Shown: piece after piece, positions 15,716 to 24,507 of the stretch
Layout: each line of letters starts with the position of its first letter
Numbering within the stretch: the first letter of the stretch is position 1
From: Gammaproteobacteria bacterium
GTDB lineage: Bacteria; Pseudomonadota; Gammaproteobacteria; Burkholderiales; Gallionellaceae
DNA length: 64,000 nt
Reading direction: 5' to 3'
Assembly: GCA_018820925.1 (NCBI GenBank)
Contig: JAHJNJ010000004.1
Span: 62,001 to 126,000, forward strand
Notes under the pieces: model-generated
Database searches by the model: none
Seen by the model: only the letters and a program-made list of their open reading frames with translations
Told to the model about the DNA's origin: nothing
Made by a program: the position numbers and the translations under genes

Positions 15716-17170
15716 TTACAACCAAGGCTTGGTCCAACTCCACACAAAATTCTGAATATCAATGGGCCAGTGTGTTACCCCCCAGCGAAGTGCAAAACAC
15801 CAAACAGTGAGCACTATTGCCGCGGTATTCCATTGCAGCCAACGCCTGACAGAGGTCGCCTTTGCTTTTAATTGAATCTTGAGCTCAGGTCTTAATCTAT
15901 CGAAATCGCCAGCACCAGCAAGCTCTTTGTCATATGCTGCACGAACGCGATATGCACTAACTAATAATCCCAACAAAGAAATAGCAACTACACAGAGCAT
16001 AGCGTAACGCATACTAGTGGTCGGTATTGTTACGAAATTGTGCAGCATCAAAATTGGACTTGGTAACGCAGCTTGTAATGCATTTGGCAAGAAAGATATG
16101 GATAGCCACCCGACCAAATAAGCTGTGAGAATCCATAAAACACTCTGCATTGCCCAAGTCGACCAGAAAGCAGTGAAACACCTCATTCTTTCATTCTGAC
16201 TTAATTCGTCTTTGCCAACCCAGACAGCCGGACTCAATGCCAATGCAATCGGACCCCAGAGCCAGATACTTGCTTTGATGTTCAAACGATAAATCATTGC
16301 TGAGAGGAAGACCATTGGCCCAACTAGCGACATAACTTGGTGAATTGAACCAGCAAGCAGAAATCTGAATGAATACTCAGAACTGACTTTTCGAGCGCCT
16401 GGCAGCAATTCGGGAAGATGAAAAGCATCAATGACGAACACGTTTTCAATAAAATTTATGGGTAGTGAGGAAAGACCTTCTCGCAAATGTTTCGCTGTTG
16501 ATATTAGTCTAATTCCTACGCAGCGAATGAATAGTCCTCCAACCCCGTGAAGATACGAGTGTTCACTGCGTAAGCAGTCTTCCTTTAACGATGATCTCGC
16601 CACAACAATGGCATAGGCAACCACGCCTGCCACAGACACCACAATTGACGTTCGAGTTGAAAATAGTGCAACAGACGCCCAAATTAGCCCCATTGGCCAA
16701 AACACAGTACCGCCAGCAAAGAGAGAGAGTCCCGTATTTACTCCGGCACCAGCAAGGGTTGTTATAACTCCAACCATAGCAATACCTGCGGCAAAAAAGT
16801 AAAGCAAGAAACCGGTATGAGTTAGAGCTAGATCCTTGGCCATGTAATAGCAGGCATAGGACGTACATGCAAAGATTAAACAAAATATGAGTACTGAATG
16901 TACTGAAGTTTTGGGCCCAAATTTTTCGTCGTGATACTCCCTCAATAGCAAGATGCCATCTTCTATGGAACTGGGTGACCTTAGCAGCAAAATCGGTACG
17001 GCCAAAAGACCTGACAGAAGAAACCAGTGGGCAGAATAGGTGTTGTTTAACCACCAGAATATAAATATCGCAAAAGGAATTTCAGCCACTGCTAACAGGG
17101 AGAAATCTCCATTCTCGATGGATCTATCGCTACTAACCAACACCCACCGATTATGTTTCTTGTCAGTCAT
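15716..17170 (-). CDS. Polytopic membrane protein of unknown function
   Basis: The 484-residue frame starts with ATG at 17170 and has about ten to twelve hydrophobic segments through its length (for example near residues 30-60, 90-130, 150-190 and again 330-460). I recognise no family signature. Base and codon use differ from the neighbours: it is clearly AT-richer, with many AAT, TTA and AGT-type codons, which suggests acquisition by transfer. The next genes are toxin-antitoxin modules and a mutS-tail remnant, so it fits in the accessory patch. Coding status is well supported by length and membrane pattern. Confidence 0.6.
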   Translation of the reverse strand: MTDKKHNRWVLVSSDRSIENGDFSLLAVAEIPFAIFIFWWLNNTYSAHWFLLSGLLAVPILLLRSPSSIEDGILLLREYHDEKFGPKTSVHSVLIFCLIFACTSYACYYMAKDLALTHTGFLLYFFAAGIAMVGVITTLAGAGVNTGLSLFAGGTVFWPMGLIWASVALFSTRTSIVVSVAGVVAYAIVVARSSLKEDCLRSEHSYLHGVGGLFIRCVGIRLISTAKHLREGLSSLPINFIENVFVIDAFHLPELLPGARKVSSEYSFRFLLAGSIHQVMSLVGPMVFLSAMIYRLNIKASIWLWGPIALALSPAVWVGKDELSQNERMRCFTAFWSTWAMQSVLWILTAYLVGWLSISFLPNALQAALPSPILMLHNFVTIPTTSMRYAMLCVVAISLLGLLVSAYRVRAAYDKELAGAGDFDRLRPELKIQLKAKATSVRRWLQWNTAAIVLTVWCFALRWGVTHWPIDIQNFVWSWTKPWL

Positions 17171-17248
17171 ATCAGCATGTCCGGTTTATTAGAGGTTCAC
17201 AATGCCCAAAGTGCCGGAGTCGAATGGATTCCGTTGGTTGGCTACTAC

Positions 17249-17275
17249 AGCTTCTTCAACTGATAAACCCTCTCC
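17249..17275. repeat. Short remnant matching the mutS 3' end
   Basis: Twenty-six of 27 bases match the longer mutS-tail copy at 19299-19325; both share CTTCTTCAACTGATAAA. It is too short to be coding. With the 19.3 kb copy and mutS itself it marks a third occurrence of the same sequence in one orientation within 5 kb. Confidence 0.6.
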
Positions 17276-17426
17276 CGTATTGGACAGACCACGGTTTATT
17301 ACGCTGCATACCTTTGAATCTCAACTTCAAGTTAAAAGGGTCGTGTTCGAATTAAATCTCGAAACTGATTTAGTTGGGTATCATGAATCGATAGCGATAC
17401 CATCAATCTGCAGAAATTGGCTGCCA

Positions 17427-17729
17427 TCATTTTTTTTTACTTCCCATATGTATGCGCGATTGATGCGCAACGGTCAAAACGAATACCGTAGCAGGCGTGA
17501 GCCGATAAATGATTGAGTAGGGATATTTCTTTAGAACCAGCTTGCGTGTTCCTGACCGTCGCCATGGTTTGCCCAGCATCGGGAAGTCGATCAGGCTGTC
17601 TGCTGCTGTCATGATATTTTCGATAACTTCTGCCGCAGCTTTGGGGTTGTCCGCTGCGATGTAACGCTGAATTGATTCCAGATCGTCACCTGCCGCGAAG
17701 GAGTATTCAAGCCGCCTTTTTGCGACCAC
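17427..17729 (-). CDS. ParE/RelE-type toxin
   Basis: The 100-residue product starts at a GTG inside the end of the antitoxin gene. It shows the RelE/ParE fold pattern: RRLEYSFAAGDDLESIQRYIA, then DSLIDFPMLGKPWRRSGTRKLVLKKYPYSIIYRL, and a short final strand. ParE toxins attack gyrase and RelE toxins cut mRNA on ribosomes; this sequence does not decide which. The overlap of 23 bases with the antitoxin supports a functional pair. Confidence 0.8.
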   Translation of the reverse strand: MVAKRRLEYSFAAGDDLESIQRYIAADNPKAAAEVIENIMTAADSLIDFPMLGKPWRRSGTRKLVLKKYPYSIIYRLTPATVFVLTVAHQSRIHMGSKKK

Positions 17730-17949
17730 TTCCCGCCCCTAGTTTTTTGAGCATGGCCTCTTGTGTGTATGTGCGCCCTGCTTCGACATCTGCCATGCCA
17801 GCATCTACGCGTTCCAGCAGCCATTCCTCATAATCCAGACGATCCGTCAGGGCGCTTTTGAGGATGGCTTCTGGCGTAGTGCGCGATTCCGCCGAGATTT
17901 TGTCCAGCCGCTTGAGTAGCGATTGGGGGATGTTCAATGTTTGGCTCAT
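17707..17949 (-). CDS. Antitoxin paired with the ParE-like toxin
   Basis: The 80-residue product begins MSQTLNIPQSLLKRLDKISAESRTTPE-like ribbon-helix-helix sequence (strand then two helices in the first 45 residues), followed by a flexible C-terminal part (VEAGRTYTQEAMLKKL) that usually wraps the toxin. It overlaps the downstream toxin gene. It likely binds its own promoter as a dimer of dimers. Called from domain pattern and operon. Confidence 0.78.
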   Translation of the reverse strand: MSQTLNIPQSLLKRLDKISAESRTTPEAILKSALTDRLDYEEWLLERVDAGMADVEAGRTYTQEAMLKKLGAGSGRKKAA

Positions 17950-18015
17950 GGGGCGGCCTCCTGGATTGCAATTATTTAATTGGAAAGGGTGTGAGAGCGA
18001 TCTGCCCTGCGCGTC

Positions 18016-18321
18016 TTATTGCCAGCGATCCCGCAGGTCTTTATGTGTGTAGGCGACGGTCTCTTGTTCCATGCCGCGCATTGCTTGGGTCATGGATAAT
18101 TTCGAGAACTCGGCGCAGAGGGATTTAACGTCATTCCAGGCCTCGTCATCCGGGTTGTCCCACACGTGTTTCATCACGACTTCCTGGGCACGTGTCAGGT
18201 CGGTCATTTCGGCGCGGTCGGTTGCTTTTTTGCTCAGGTATTCGATGAAGTGCAACGCCTCCAGCGCCAACGGCTCTGGAAGCGGTTTGGCGACTTTATA
18301 AATTTGGTCGGCGATGGACAT
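18016..18321 (-). CDS. Solitary DUF2281-like antitoxin
   Basis: The 101-residue product has the DUF2281-like N-terminus (IYKVAKPLPEPLALEALHFIEYLSKK), then a VWDNPDDEAWNDV segment, and a tail LSMTQAMRGMEQETVAYTHKDL like that of other small antitoxins. No toxin gene abuts it: the next gene downstream is another antitoxin after 66 bases. It may be an orphan left by loss of its toxin, or it may act on one of the neighbouring toxins. Confidence 0.6.
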   Translation of the reverse strand: MSIADQIYKVAKPLPEPLALEALHFIEYLSKKATDRAEMTDLTRAQEVVMKHVWDNPDDEAWNDVKSLCAEFSKLSMTQAMRGMEQETVAYTHKDLRDRWQ

Positions 18322-18426
18322 TTAACTTCCCTTTACCGGGTCACGTTTGGTGGAGCATAGCCGCCTATTTTTGCAATGGCAAGCACGGAGACAAAAGGTT
18401 CCAGGCGTGGGCGCCGACTTGGCACA

Positions 18427-18660
18427 CTATCGCTGCCAGCGTGCTTGAGCCTCATTCTTGATGGTTTCCCAAGCGATGGTGTCGTCCGGCCTTGCTTCAT
18501 CTTTGGCGATGCGCTTGTCCAGTTCGGAAAAGACATCTTCCGCATCGCGGAATTTTCCCTTCTCTATTTCCTTGTTGCCAAGGAGGAGTAACCTCAGCAG
18601 TGCTTCGGTTTGCTCCTGCTCTTTTGCATCCCTCTTGGGTTTTTTGGAATCAGGCGTCAT
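18427..18660 (-). CDS. Small third gene of the ParDE operon
   Basis: The ATG at 18660 overlaps the stop of the ParE-like gene (ATGA), so I chose it over a longer frame running antisense-like through the toxin. The 77-residue product is highly charged and helical (ALLRLLLLGNKEIEKGKFRDAEDVFSEL). The KGKFRDAEDVF part resembles the C-terminal toxin-binding helix of ParD-like antitoxins. It could be an extra antitoxin or chaperone. I know no named family for it. Confidence 0.55.
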   Translation of the reverse strand: MTPDSKKPKRDAKEQEQTEALLRLLLLGNKEIEKGKFRDAEDVFSELDKRIAKDEARPDDTIAWETIKNEAQARWQR

Positions 18661-18959
18661 TGTTGTTCCGATGAGAACCGGGCTTCCAAGTCCATGGAGC
18701 CGTGCAGTACGCGCACGATGCGGAGTATGTTTTCTTCTGCGCAAAAGAAGATCACATAATTGCCGTAAGCGGCGGAACGGATGTTTGAGCCCAATTCCGT
18801 TCTGAGTCTGAATGCGAGTGGGTTCTTTGCGATTGTGTCGCATTGGTCGCGCAGCTTGTTGGTGAAGCGCTTCGCGTGATGGGGGCTGTCTTGGGCGATG
18901 TAATCGCCTATCGTTTCGAGATCGTGTAGCGCGCGTTGACTAAGTTCGACGCGCATCAA
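18657..18959 (-). CDS. ParE/RelE-type toxin
   Basis: The 100-residue product shows the ParE pattern: VELSQRALHDLETIGDYIAQDSPHHA, NPLAFRLRTELG, the SAAYGNYVIFF strand and the terminal LRIVRVLHGSMDL, which ends with the typical VLHG-x-RD-like motif (here HGSMDL). It overlaps the ParD-like gene by four bases and is followed by a third overlapping small gene. ParE toxins block DNA gyrase; that role here is inferred from family. Confidence 0.85.
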   Translation of the reverse strand: MMRVELSQRALHDLETIGDYIAQDSPHHAKRFTNKLRDQCDTIAKNPLAFRLRTELGSNIRSAAYGNYVIFFCAEENILRIVRVLHGSMDLEARFSSEQQ

Positions 18960-19219
18960 ACACTTTGATGGTCGGCCATCGCTTGGTACTTGGCCTCCAA
19001 TCGGTCAAATGCTTCATCGGCAGGAATGCCGGGTCCTTGCAAGCCCGCTGCAATCGCCGAGCGCAACCCTTCCAGTTGCAGGGCTTGCTTCGATTGCTGA
19101 TCTTCCAATAAACGAAGCGCAGCGCGAACAACTTCGCTCTCGTCATCGTACTTCCCCGAATCAATTTGGGCGCGGATGAATTGTTCAAAGTGGGGGTTAA
19201 GGGCAACGTTCGTTGACAT
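18956..19219 (-). CDS. ParD-like antitoxin
   Basis: The start at 19219 follows GGAGAAAC. The 87-residue product has the ParD ribbon-helix-helix start (NVALNPHFEQFIRAQIDSGKYDDESEVVRAALRLLED seen across residues 4-40), and the later part KQALQLEGLRSAIAAGL is typical of the antitoxin segment that binds ParE. It is first in a three-gene overlapping operon with the toxin and a small charged protein, and should repress its own promoter. Confidence 0.87.
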   Translation of the reverse strand: MSTNVALNPHFEQFIRAQIDSGKYDDESEVVRAALRLLEDQQSKQALQLEGLRSAIAAGLQGPGIPADEAFDRLEAKYQAMADHQSV

Positions 19220-19293
19220 GATGTTTCTCCTTGTATTCCTGGCAGCAATTTAACGGCGTTTACTCGCGCCTTGTCAATATTGAGAATGACGGG

Positions 19294-19416
19294 TTACACC
19301 AGCTTCTTCAACTGATAAATCCTCTCCAGCGCTTCCTTCGGACTCATCTCATCCGGTTGCAGATCGCGTAGCGCCGACAGCAGCGGATGTTCTTCCGGCT
19401 CCGGTGCTTCGGGTGT
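19294..19416 (-). pseudogene. Decayed duplicate of the mutS 3' end
   Basis: Read on the reverse strand, this stretch encodes about 40 residues ([19 protein letters not shown], then MSPKEALERIYQLKKLV and a stop) nearly identical to the last residues of MutS encoded at 21846-21968. It lacks any upstream start, so it is a fragment. It sits between the ParDE operon and a glycosyltransferase gene. Divergence is mainly silent or conservative, which suggests it came from a related mutS allele and not from a very recent copy of the local gene. Confidence 0.85.
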
Positions 19417-19429
19417 GCCCGCTATCCTG

Positions 19430-20659
19430 CTATTTCAGCAAGCTCAACACGGATTGGCGCACGCTGTTGCGTATCATGTCTCGGCTGAAGTGCTTCTCAA
19501 TGATGGCACGCCCGTTGTTTTCCATGGCGTGGCGCGTTTGCGGGTGATTCAGTAGGTCTGATATCGCACCGGCCAGTTCATCCAGACCGGCAACGGTACG
19601 CACCGATTCGCGGTCGCGCAGCAAATCTTCGAAACCCGCAATCGAATGGGTGGTCACAACGCAGGTTCGCAGATAGCCCAGCGATTCCAGGACCTTGATC
19701 TTGGTACCCGCGCCGTCCATCAGCGGAACGATGGAGAAGGCAGCCTCGGCATAGTGCTGTCGCAGTGACTCGGCAAAGCCAACGACATCGACGCCGGAAA
19801 TGGCTGACCACTTGTCCCGGACAGCATCCGGCAAATGACTGCCAACGATTCGAAAACGAACCTCCGGATTGACGCGACGAATATCGTTCCATGCCTTTCG
19901 CAAGAATAACTCCACGCCTTCCATGTTGACGCGATGGTTGAAGGAGCCGACCCAGAGTATGGTTTTGCTGTCGGGATGCGAGTGCTCCAGCTCTTCCCGT
20001 GGGGGGATTTCATAGGGAATATTTGGAATTACATCAGCCCCCATGCCGGGAGCCAGGGCCAAGTCGTCGGGGTTGCTGAACCAGAGCTTGGTCGTTTTTT
20101 CGAAGAGCATTTTCTCGCGCCTTCGCACTTCCGCCAGGCGAGTTCTTAAAATGTTGCGCATTAGCAGCCCGCTCGCCGGGGAATTTATCTTGGCCGCGAC
20201 CGACTTGGAATCGGCATCGTCCACGTCGACAATGACCGGCGGGTATCCGAGTTCGAGACTTCCCGACTGCACGCTCGGTATCAAATAGCGGCCGACGACG
20301 AGATCGAAGTGTTCGCGTTTCAGCAGTTGGGTTAGCGTTTCGCTCAGTCCGGGATCCGGTGTGAAATCGACTTTTACTCCCGCCAGCGTTCTCCAGATGT
20401 TTTTTCCGATGCCCGGCAACAGTCGCTGCAAGACGCGGCCGACAAGGCTCTTGCTCTGGGCCGTGGGTTCCGAAGTGGCGGCAACCCTATACCCGACACC
20501 TTCCAGGAAGGGCTTGCGCGCCGGCGAGCCGATGATAAACAGGCTGACGGGCCCCAGTTGGGACAGCGCATCGATCAGGTTCGCCGTGCGCTGGCAGCTA
20601 CCTGCTATCAGAGGATAGGGAGGATTTTGGGTCACGAACAGAATTTTCGGTTGCCGCAT
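19430..20659 (-). CDS. GT4-type (GT-B fold) glycosyltransferase
   Basis: The 409-residue protein has a GT-B organisation: an N-terminal acceptor domain opening with ILFVTQNPPYPLIAGSCQRT, and a C-terminal donor domain with ILWVGSFNHRVNMEGVELFL, FRIVGSHLPD, VDVVGFAE, and IVPLMDGAGTKIKVLESLGYLRTCVVTT, where the G-x-G-x-K-x-x-E pattern marks the nucleotide-sugar site. It is cytosolic, with no membrane segment. The neighbour is a GT2 enzyme in the same direction, so the two may build one glycan apart from the main eps locus. Donor and acceptor are unknown. Confidence 0.85.
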   Translation of the reverse strand: MRQPKILFVTQNPPYPLIAGSCQRTANLIDALSQLGPVSLFIIGSPARKPFLEGVGYRVAATSEPTAQSKSLVGRVLQRLLPGIGKNIWRTLAGVKVDFTPDPGLSETLTQLLKREHFDLVVGRYLIPSVQSGSLELGYPPVIVDVDDADSKSVAAKINSPASGLLMRNILRTRLAEVRRREKMLFEKTTKLWFSNPDDLALAPGMGADVIPNIPYEIPPREELEHSHPDSKTILWVGSFNHRVNMEGVELFLRKAWNDIRRVNPEVRFRIVGSHLPDAVRDKWSAISGVDVVGFAESLRQHYAEAAFSIVPLMDGAGTKIKVLESLGYLRTCVVTTHSIAGFEDLLRDRESVRTVAGLDELAGAISDLLNHPQTRHAMENNGRAIIEKHFSRDMIRNSVRQSVLSLLK

Positions 20660-20728
20660 GTCTTGATGCCCCGAAGAGATATTCGAAATTAAGTTGCACA
20701 GACGGATGGATATCAGTTGCGAGTGTCG

Positions 20729-21793
20729 CTACCAGAACCCGATGCCGCCACCCTTTTTCAGTTTGCGATTGGCCGCGATGAAGACCGGCAGGTCCATAAG
20801 GAATCCGACGGAAGCGACGAAGATTTTCCTGGGCAGACCCCGGCCGCCGTTGCGTCCGAGTCCGGCAAAGCGCCTGAACAACATGTCGCCCGGCAACACC
20901 CAGAAACCATGGTTCATGATCGCGTTGTCAATAAATCGCTGGAACCATGCAGGATCGTTTTCGCTCAGGTTCCTGATCAATACTCCCGCGCCGGGCCCTG
21001 TCGGATCGGTCGCAAAGGACAGGAAATCCCAATTCAGATAGCAGTTCAAGGCGGTTCCGATCACCAGCCGAAGTTCATGACGGAATATTTCCCGAAGAGT
21101 CGTCAAGGTCCTGAAGTAATGCGAGGCATGCTCCGCACGGATGACTTTACTGCCATCGAACGCAGAGCGAAAGCAATCGGTGACGATCATGGCGCGCAGA
21201 AAGCCATCGTCGACAGGCAGTCCCTTGGGCATCCAGATTTGTCGAAGTGCCGCCGCGCGGGCGCAGAAAAACTGCCCCGAAATACCCGGCGTACCGCCCG
21301 CGGATGCGCCGGACGCGGCAACGGAAATCCGCTCGATCAGCGTTTTTGAGGGTTTCTTAATGGCGTCTTTCAACGGCAGATCGACCGCAACTACCGCTTG
21401 AGGGGTGTGCAGGAGAGCCTTTACGGTATTCGAAACGGTTTCCGCCTCGCCGAACTCGATATCGGCGTCCATCATCAGGATCAGTTCCGCCCGCTTGCTT
21501 GAGAATTCGTGAACGTAATGGTTCCAGGCATTGCTCTTGCCGGGTTCGTCGAGTTCGCGGACCTCGAACGCAACCTTCCGTCCCGCAGCCTGGCCGGTCA
21601 GCTTCGCCAGAGCCCGCTGCGCAACGGCGGCAGTGCCGTCGGTACAGCCGTTAGGCACGATAACGATTTCCCACTCCGTATCGGGCAGATCGCCGGACGT
21701 CTCCTGGAAGACGCTTTGCCGGAACAGCGAAGCCAGCGTTGCCTCGATGACGTCCTCTTCGTTCCATGCCAGCATTCCGATCGATATCAACAT
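20729..21793 (-). CDS. GT2-family glycosyltransferase
   Basis: I chose the ATG at 21793 over a TTG at 21853 that would overlap the mutS end. The 354-residue product has a GT-A fold: SIGMLAWNEEDVIEATLASL, an IVIVPNGCTDGT nucleotide-binding segment, the DxD-like MMDADIEF, and a later hydrophobic C-terminal half with one or two possible membrane-associated helices. It lies 52 bases beyond the mutS stop and 69 bases upstream of a GT4 gene. Substrates are unknown. Confidence 0.83.
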   Translation of the reverse strand: MLISIGMLAWNEEDVIEATLASLFRQSVFQETSGDLPDTEWEIVIVPNGCTDGTAAVAQRALAKLTGQAAGRKVAFEVRELDEPGKSNAWNHYVHEFSSKRAELILMMDADIEFGEAETVSNTVKALLHTPQAVVAVDLPLKDAIKKPSKTLIERISVAASGASAGGTPGISGQFFCARAAALRQIWMPKGLPVDDGFLRAMIVTDCFRSAFDGSKVIRAEHASHYFRTLTTLREIFRHELRLVIGTALNCYLNWDFLSFATDPTGPGAGVLIRNLSENDPAWFQRFIDNAIMNHGFWVLPGDMLFRRFAGLGRNGGRGLPRKIFVASVGFLMDLPVFIAANRKLKKGGGIGFW

Positions 21794-21845
21794 GATGTTA
21801 TTTGGCGATTGTGATTGGTTGGTCGAGGGCAGTCCAATTGGTTCG

Positions 21846-24497
21846 CTAGGCAAGTTTTTTCAGTTGATACAGCCTGTCCAGTGCTTCCTTCGGACTCATC
21901 TCATCCAGTTGCAGATCGCGTATTGCCGACAGCAGCGGATGTTCTTCCGGCTCCGGCGCTTCCGGAGCGGCGGTGAAGAGGTCGCCCTGCGGGTTCTGCG
22001 CGGCGCTGTTCTGTTCCAGTCGCACCAGTTGTTTCTTGGCGTTGCGGATGACGCTGTTCGGCACGCCCGCGAGGGCGGCGACTTGCAGGCCGTAGCTCTG
22101 GCTGGCGGCGCCTTCGTTGACGCTGTGCAGGAAGACGATGGTGTGCTGGTGTTCGATGGCGGCGAGGTGGACGTTGGCGAGTTGCTTGAATTCTTCGGCC
22201 AGTCGCGTGAGTTCGAAGTAGTGCGTGGCGAACAGGGTGTAGCTGCGGTTGATCTCCAGCAGGTGGCGCGCGATGGCGTAGGCGAGGGCGAGGCCGTCGA
22301 AGGTGCTGGTGCCGCGCCCGATTTCGTCCACCAGCACCAGGCTCTTGTCGGTGGCGTTGTGCAGGATGTTGGCGGCCTCGGTCATCTCGACCATGAAGGT
22401 GGAGCGTCCGCTGGCGAGGTCGTCCGATGCGCCGATGCGCGTGAAAATCTGGTCGATCTCGCCCAGCACCGCTTCCTGCGCGGGCACGAAGCAGCCGATA
22501 TGCGCGAGCAGCGCGATGATGGCGACCTGGCGCATGTAGGTCGATTTACCGCCCATGTTGGGGCCGGTGATCAGCAGCGTGCGGCGCGCGTCGTTGAGCG
22601 TGGTGTCGTTGGGTGTGAACTGGTCCACTTGTGCTTCCACCACCGGATGGCGGCCTTTGACGATGTTGATCTGCACATCGTCGGCAAACTGCGGTGCGCT
22701 GAAGTTCAGCGTGGCGGCACGTTCGGCGAAGGTGGCGAGCACGTCCAGTTCGGCGATGGCGGCGGCGATGCCTTGCAGTTGCGGGATGAAGGGCGCGAGC
22801 TGGTCCAGCAGTTGTTCATAGAGGAATTTCTCGCGCGCCAGCGCGCGGTCGTTGGCGGAGAGCGCCTTGTCCTCGAAGGCCTTCAGCTCCGGCGTGATGT
22901 AGCGCTCGACGTTCTTCAGCGTCTGGCGGCGGCGGTAGTCGTCCGGCACCTTGTCGGCATTGGCGAAGCTGACCTCAATGTAGAAGCCGTGCACGCGGTT
23001 GTATTCGACCTTGAGTTTGTCGATGCCGGTGCGGGCGCGTTCGCGCAGTTCCAGCTCCATGAGGAAATCGCCGCAGTTGGTCTGGATGCCTCTGAGTTCA
23101 TCCAGCTCGAAGTCGAAGCCGTCGGCGATTACGCTGCCTTCTCTTAATACGCTGGAAGGTTCTTCCTTGATGGTTCTTTGAAGCAATTCGACTAACTCTA
23201 TCCCCGTTCGCCCTGAGCCTGTCGAAGGGTTGACGGGCGCGCCGGTCTGGCGTGTGTCTTCCGGTCCGCCGGCGCTTTGCGCCGATCCTTCGACAGGCTC
23301 AGGACGAACGGTCTGGCTAAATTCATCGGCAAGTTGTTTGATGCGCGGCGAATTGATTCCGGCCAGCATTGCATGCAGTTCGGGCAGTTGTTTCAGCGTG
23401 TCGCGCAGGCCTGAGAGGTCGCGGGGGCGGGCAGAGCGCAAGGCGATGCGGGCGGTGATGCGTTCTACGTCTACGCTGGGTTTGAGGTGGTCGTGGACGG
23501 CGTGGTGCAGGCTGCCCAGTTGCTCGACCGCTTCGAGACGCGCGCCCAGAACCGCACGGTTGCGCAACGGATGATGCAGCCAGTGCGCCAGCAAACGGCT
23601 GCCCATGTTGGTCGCGCACGCATCCAGCAGCGAGAGCAGGGTGGGCGCGGGTTCGCCGCGCAGGGTCTGGGTGATCTCCAGGTTGCGTCTGGTGGCGGCG
23701 TCCATGCGCACGTATTCGTCGGCGTGGTAGACCTGCGCGCTGCGGATGTGGGTGATGCTTTGGCCTTGGGTGAGTTTGGCGTAGCCGAGCAATGCGCCGG
23801 CGGCTTCCAGACCGACGGTGAAATCGTCGCAACCGAAGCCGGCGAGGTCTCTGGTGCCGAACTGCTGGCACAGCGCGCGGTGTGCAGTGTCGCGGTTGAA
23901 GTGCCAGTCGGGCAGGGATTTGTTGGCGGCGTTCTTGAACTGCGGCGCGGTGGTGCTTTCTGCGAACAATATCTCGGAAGGTTGCAGGCGTTCCAGTTCG
24001 GCAGGCAACTGGCTGGCGCTGACTTCGGCGAGGGTGAATTGGCCAGAGGCAAGGTTGAGCCAGGCGAGGCCGATCTCGTTCTTGTTCTGGTGCAGCGCCA
24101 GCAGCAGATTGTCGCGCTTCTCTTCCAGCAATGCGGAGTCGGTGACAGTGCCGGGGGTGACGATGCGCACGACTTTGCGCTCGACCGGGCCTTTGCTGGT
24201 GGCGGGGTCGCCGATCTGTTCACAGATGGCGACGGATTCTCCCATCTTCACCAGCCTGGCGAGATACTGCTCCACGGCGTGATACGGCACACCCGCCATC
24301 TTGATCGGCTGGCCGTTGGAGGCGCCACGCTGGGTGAGGGTGATGTCGAGCAGTTTGGCGACGCGCACGGCGTCGTCATGGAACAGTTCGTAGAAATCGC
24401 CCATGCGGTAGAACAGCAGCTTGTCCAGATGGTCGGCCTTGAGCCGCAGGTACTGCTGCATCATGGGGGTGTGATTGGACTTTTCCGGGGCGCTCAT
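21846..24497 (-). CDS. mutS: DNA mismatch repair protein MutS
   Basis: The 883-residue protein has the mismatch-reading FYELF motif (near residue 36), the connector, lever and clamp regions, the ATPase with GPNMGGKST (Walker A), [16 protein letters not shown] (Walker B and signature) and FATHYFELT, and the C-terminal tetramerisation tail. MutS finds mismatches and recruits MutL. It is about 30 residues longer than the 853-residue E. coli protein. The excess is a segment near residues 396-432, between lever and clamp, encoded by a REP-like inverted repeat (23204-23311) inserted in frame. All catalytic motifs remain. Its 3' end is duplicated at 19.3 and 17.25 kb. Confidence 0.97.
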   Translation of the reverse strand: MSAPEKSNHTPMMQQYLRLKADHLDKLLFYRMGDFYELFHDDAVRVAKLLDITLTQRGASNGQPIKMAGVPYHAVEQYLARLVKMGESVAICEQIGDPATSKGPVERKVVRIVTPGTVTDSALLEEKRDNLLLALHQNKNEIGLAWLNLASGQFTLAEVSASQLPAELERLQPSEILFAESTTAPQFKNAANKSLPDWHFNRDTAHRALCQQFGTRDLAGFGCDDFTVGLEAAGALLGYAKLTQGQSITHIRSAQVYHADEYVRMDAATRRNLEITQTLRGEPAPTLLSLLDACATNMGSRLLAHWLHHPLRNRAVLGARLEAVEQLGSLHHAVHDHLKPSVDVERITARIALRSARPRDLSGLRDTLKQLPELHAMLAGINSPRIKQLADEFSQTVRPEPVEGSAQSAGGPEDTRQTGAPVNPSTGSGRTGIELVELLQRTIKEEPSSVLREGSVIADGFDFELDELRGIQTNCGDFLMELELRERARTGIDKLKVEYNRVHGFYIEVSFANADKVPDDYRRRQTLKNVERYITPELKAFEDKALSANDRALAREKFLYEQLLDQLAPFIPQLQGIAAAIAELDVLATFAERAATLNFSAPQFADDVQINIVKGRHPVVEAQVDQFTPNDTTLNDARRTLLITGPNMGGKSTYMRQVAIIALLAHIGCFVPAQEAVLGEIDQIFTRIGASDDLASGRSTFMVEMTEAANILHNATDKSLVLVDEIGRGTSTFDGLALAYAIARHLLEINRSYTLFATHYFELTRLAEEFKQLANVHLAAIEHQHTIVFLHSVNEGAASQSYGLQVAALAGVPNSVIRNAKKQLVRLEQNSAAQNPQGDLFTAAPEAPEPEEHPLLSAIRDLQLDEMSPKEALDRLYQLKKLA
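23204..23311. repeat. REP-like inverted repeat inside mutS
   Basis: Two 25-base arms (23204-23228 and 23287-23311) are complementary at 24 of 25 positions, with a 58-base loop. The core is CCTTCGACAGGCTCAGG. Read in the mutS frame it gives RPEPVEG on one arm and PSTGSGR on the other, without stops. The same core recurs at 32090-32185 and, in altered form, near 55930. The arrangement matches repetitive extragenic palindromes mobilised by RAYT-type transposases. Confidence 0.88.
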
Positions 24498-24507
24498 GTT
24501 GCTGTTC

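Noticed and set aside
17202-17516. 104-codon plus-strand frame
   Set aside because: It runs through the mutS-tail remnant and overlaps the ParE-like gene; no coding signature or binding site.
21531-23147. 538-codon plus-strand frame
   Set aside because: It is the complement of mutS, with His/Val/Gln-rich antisense composition, no ribosome binding site and no family.
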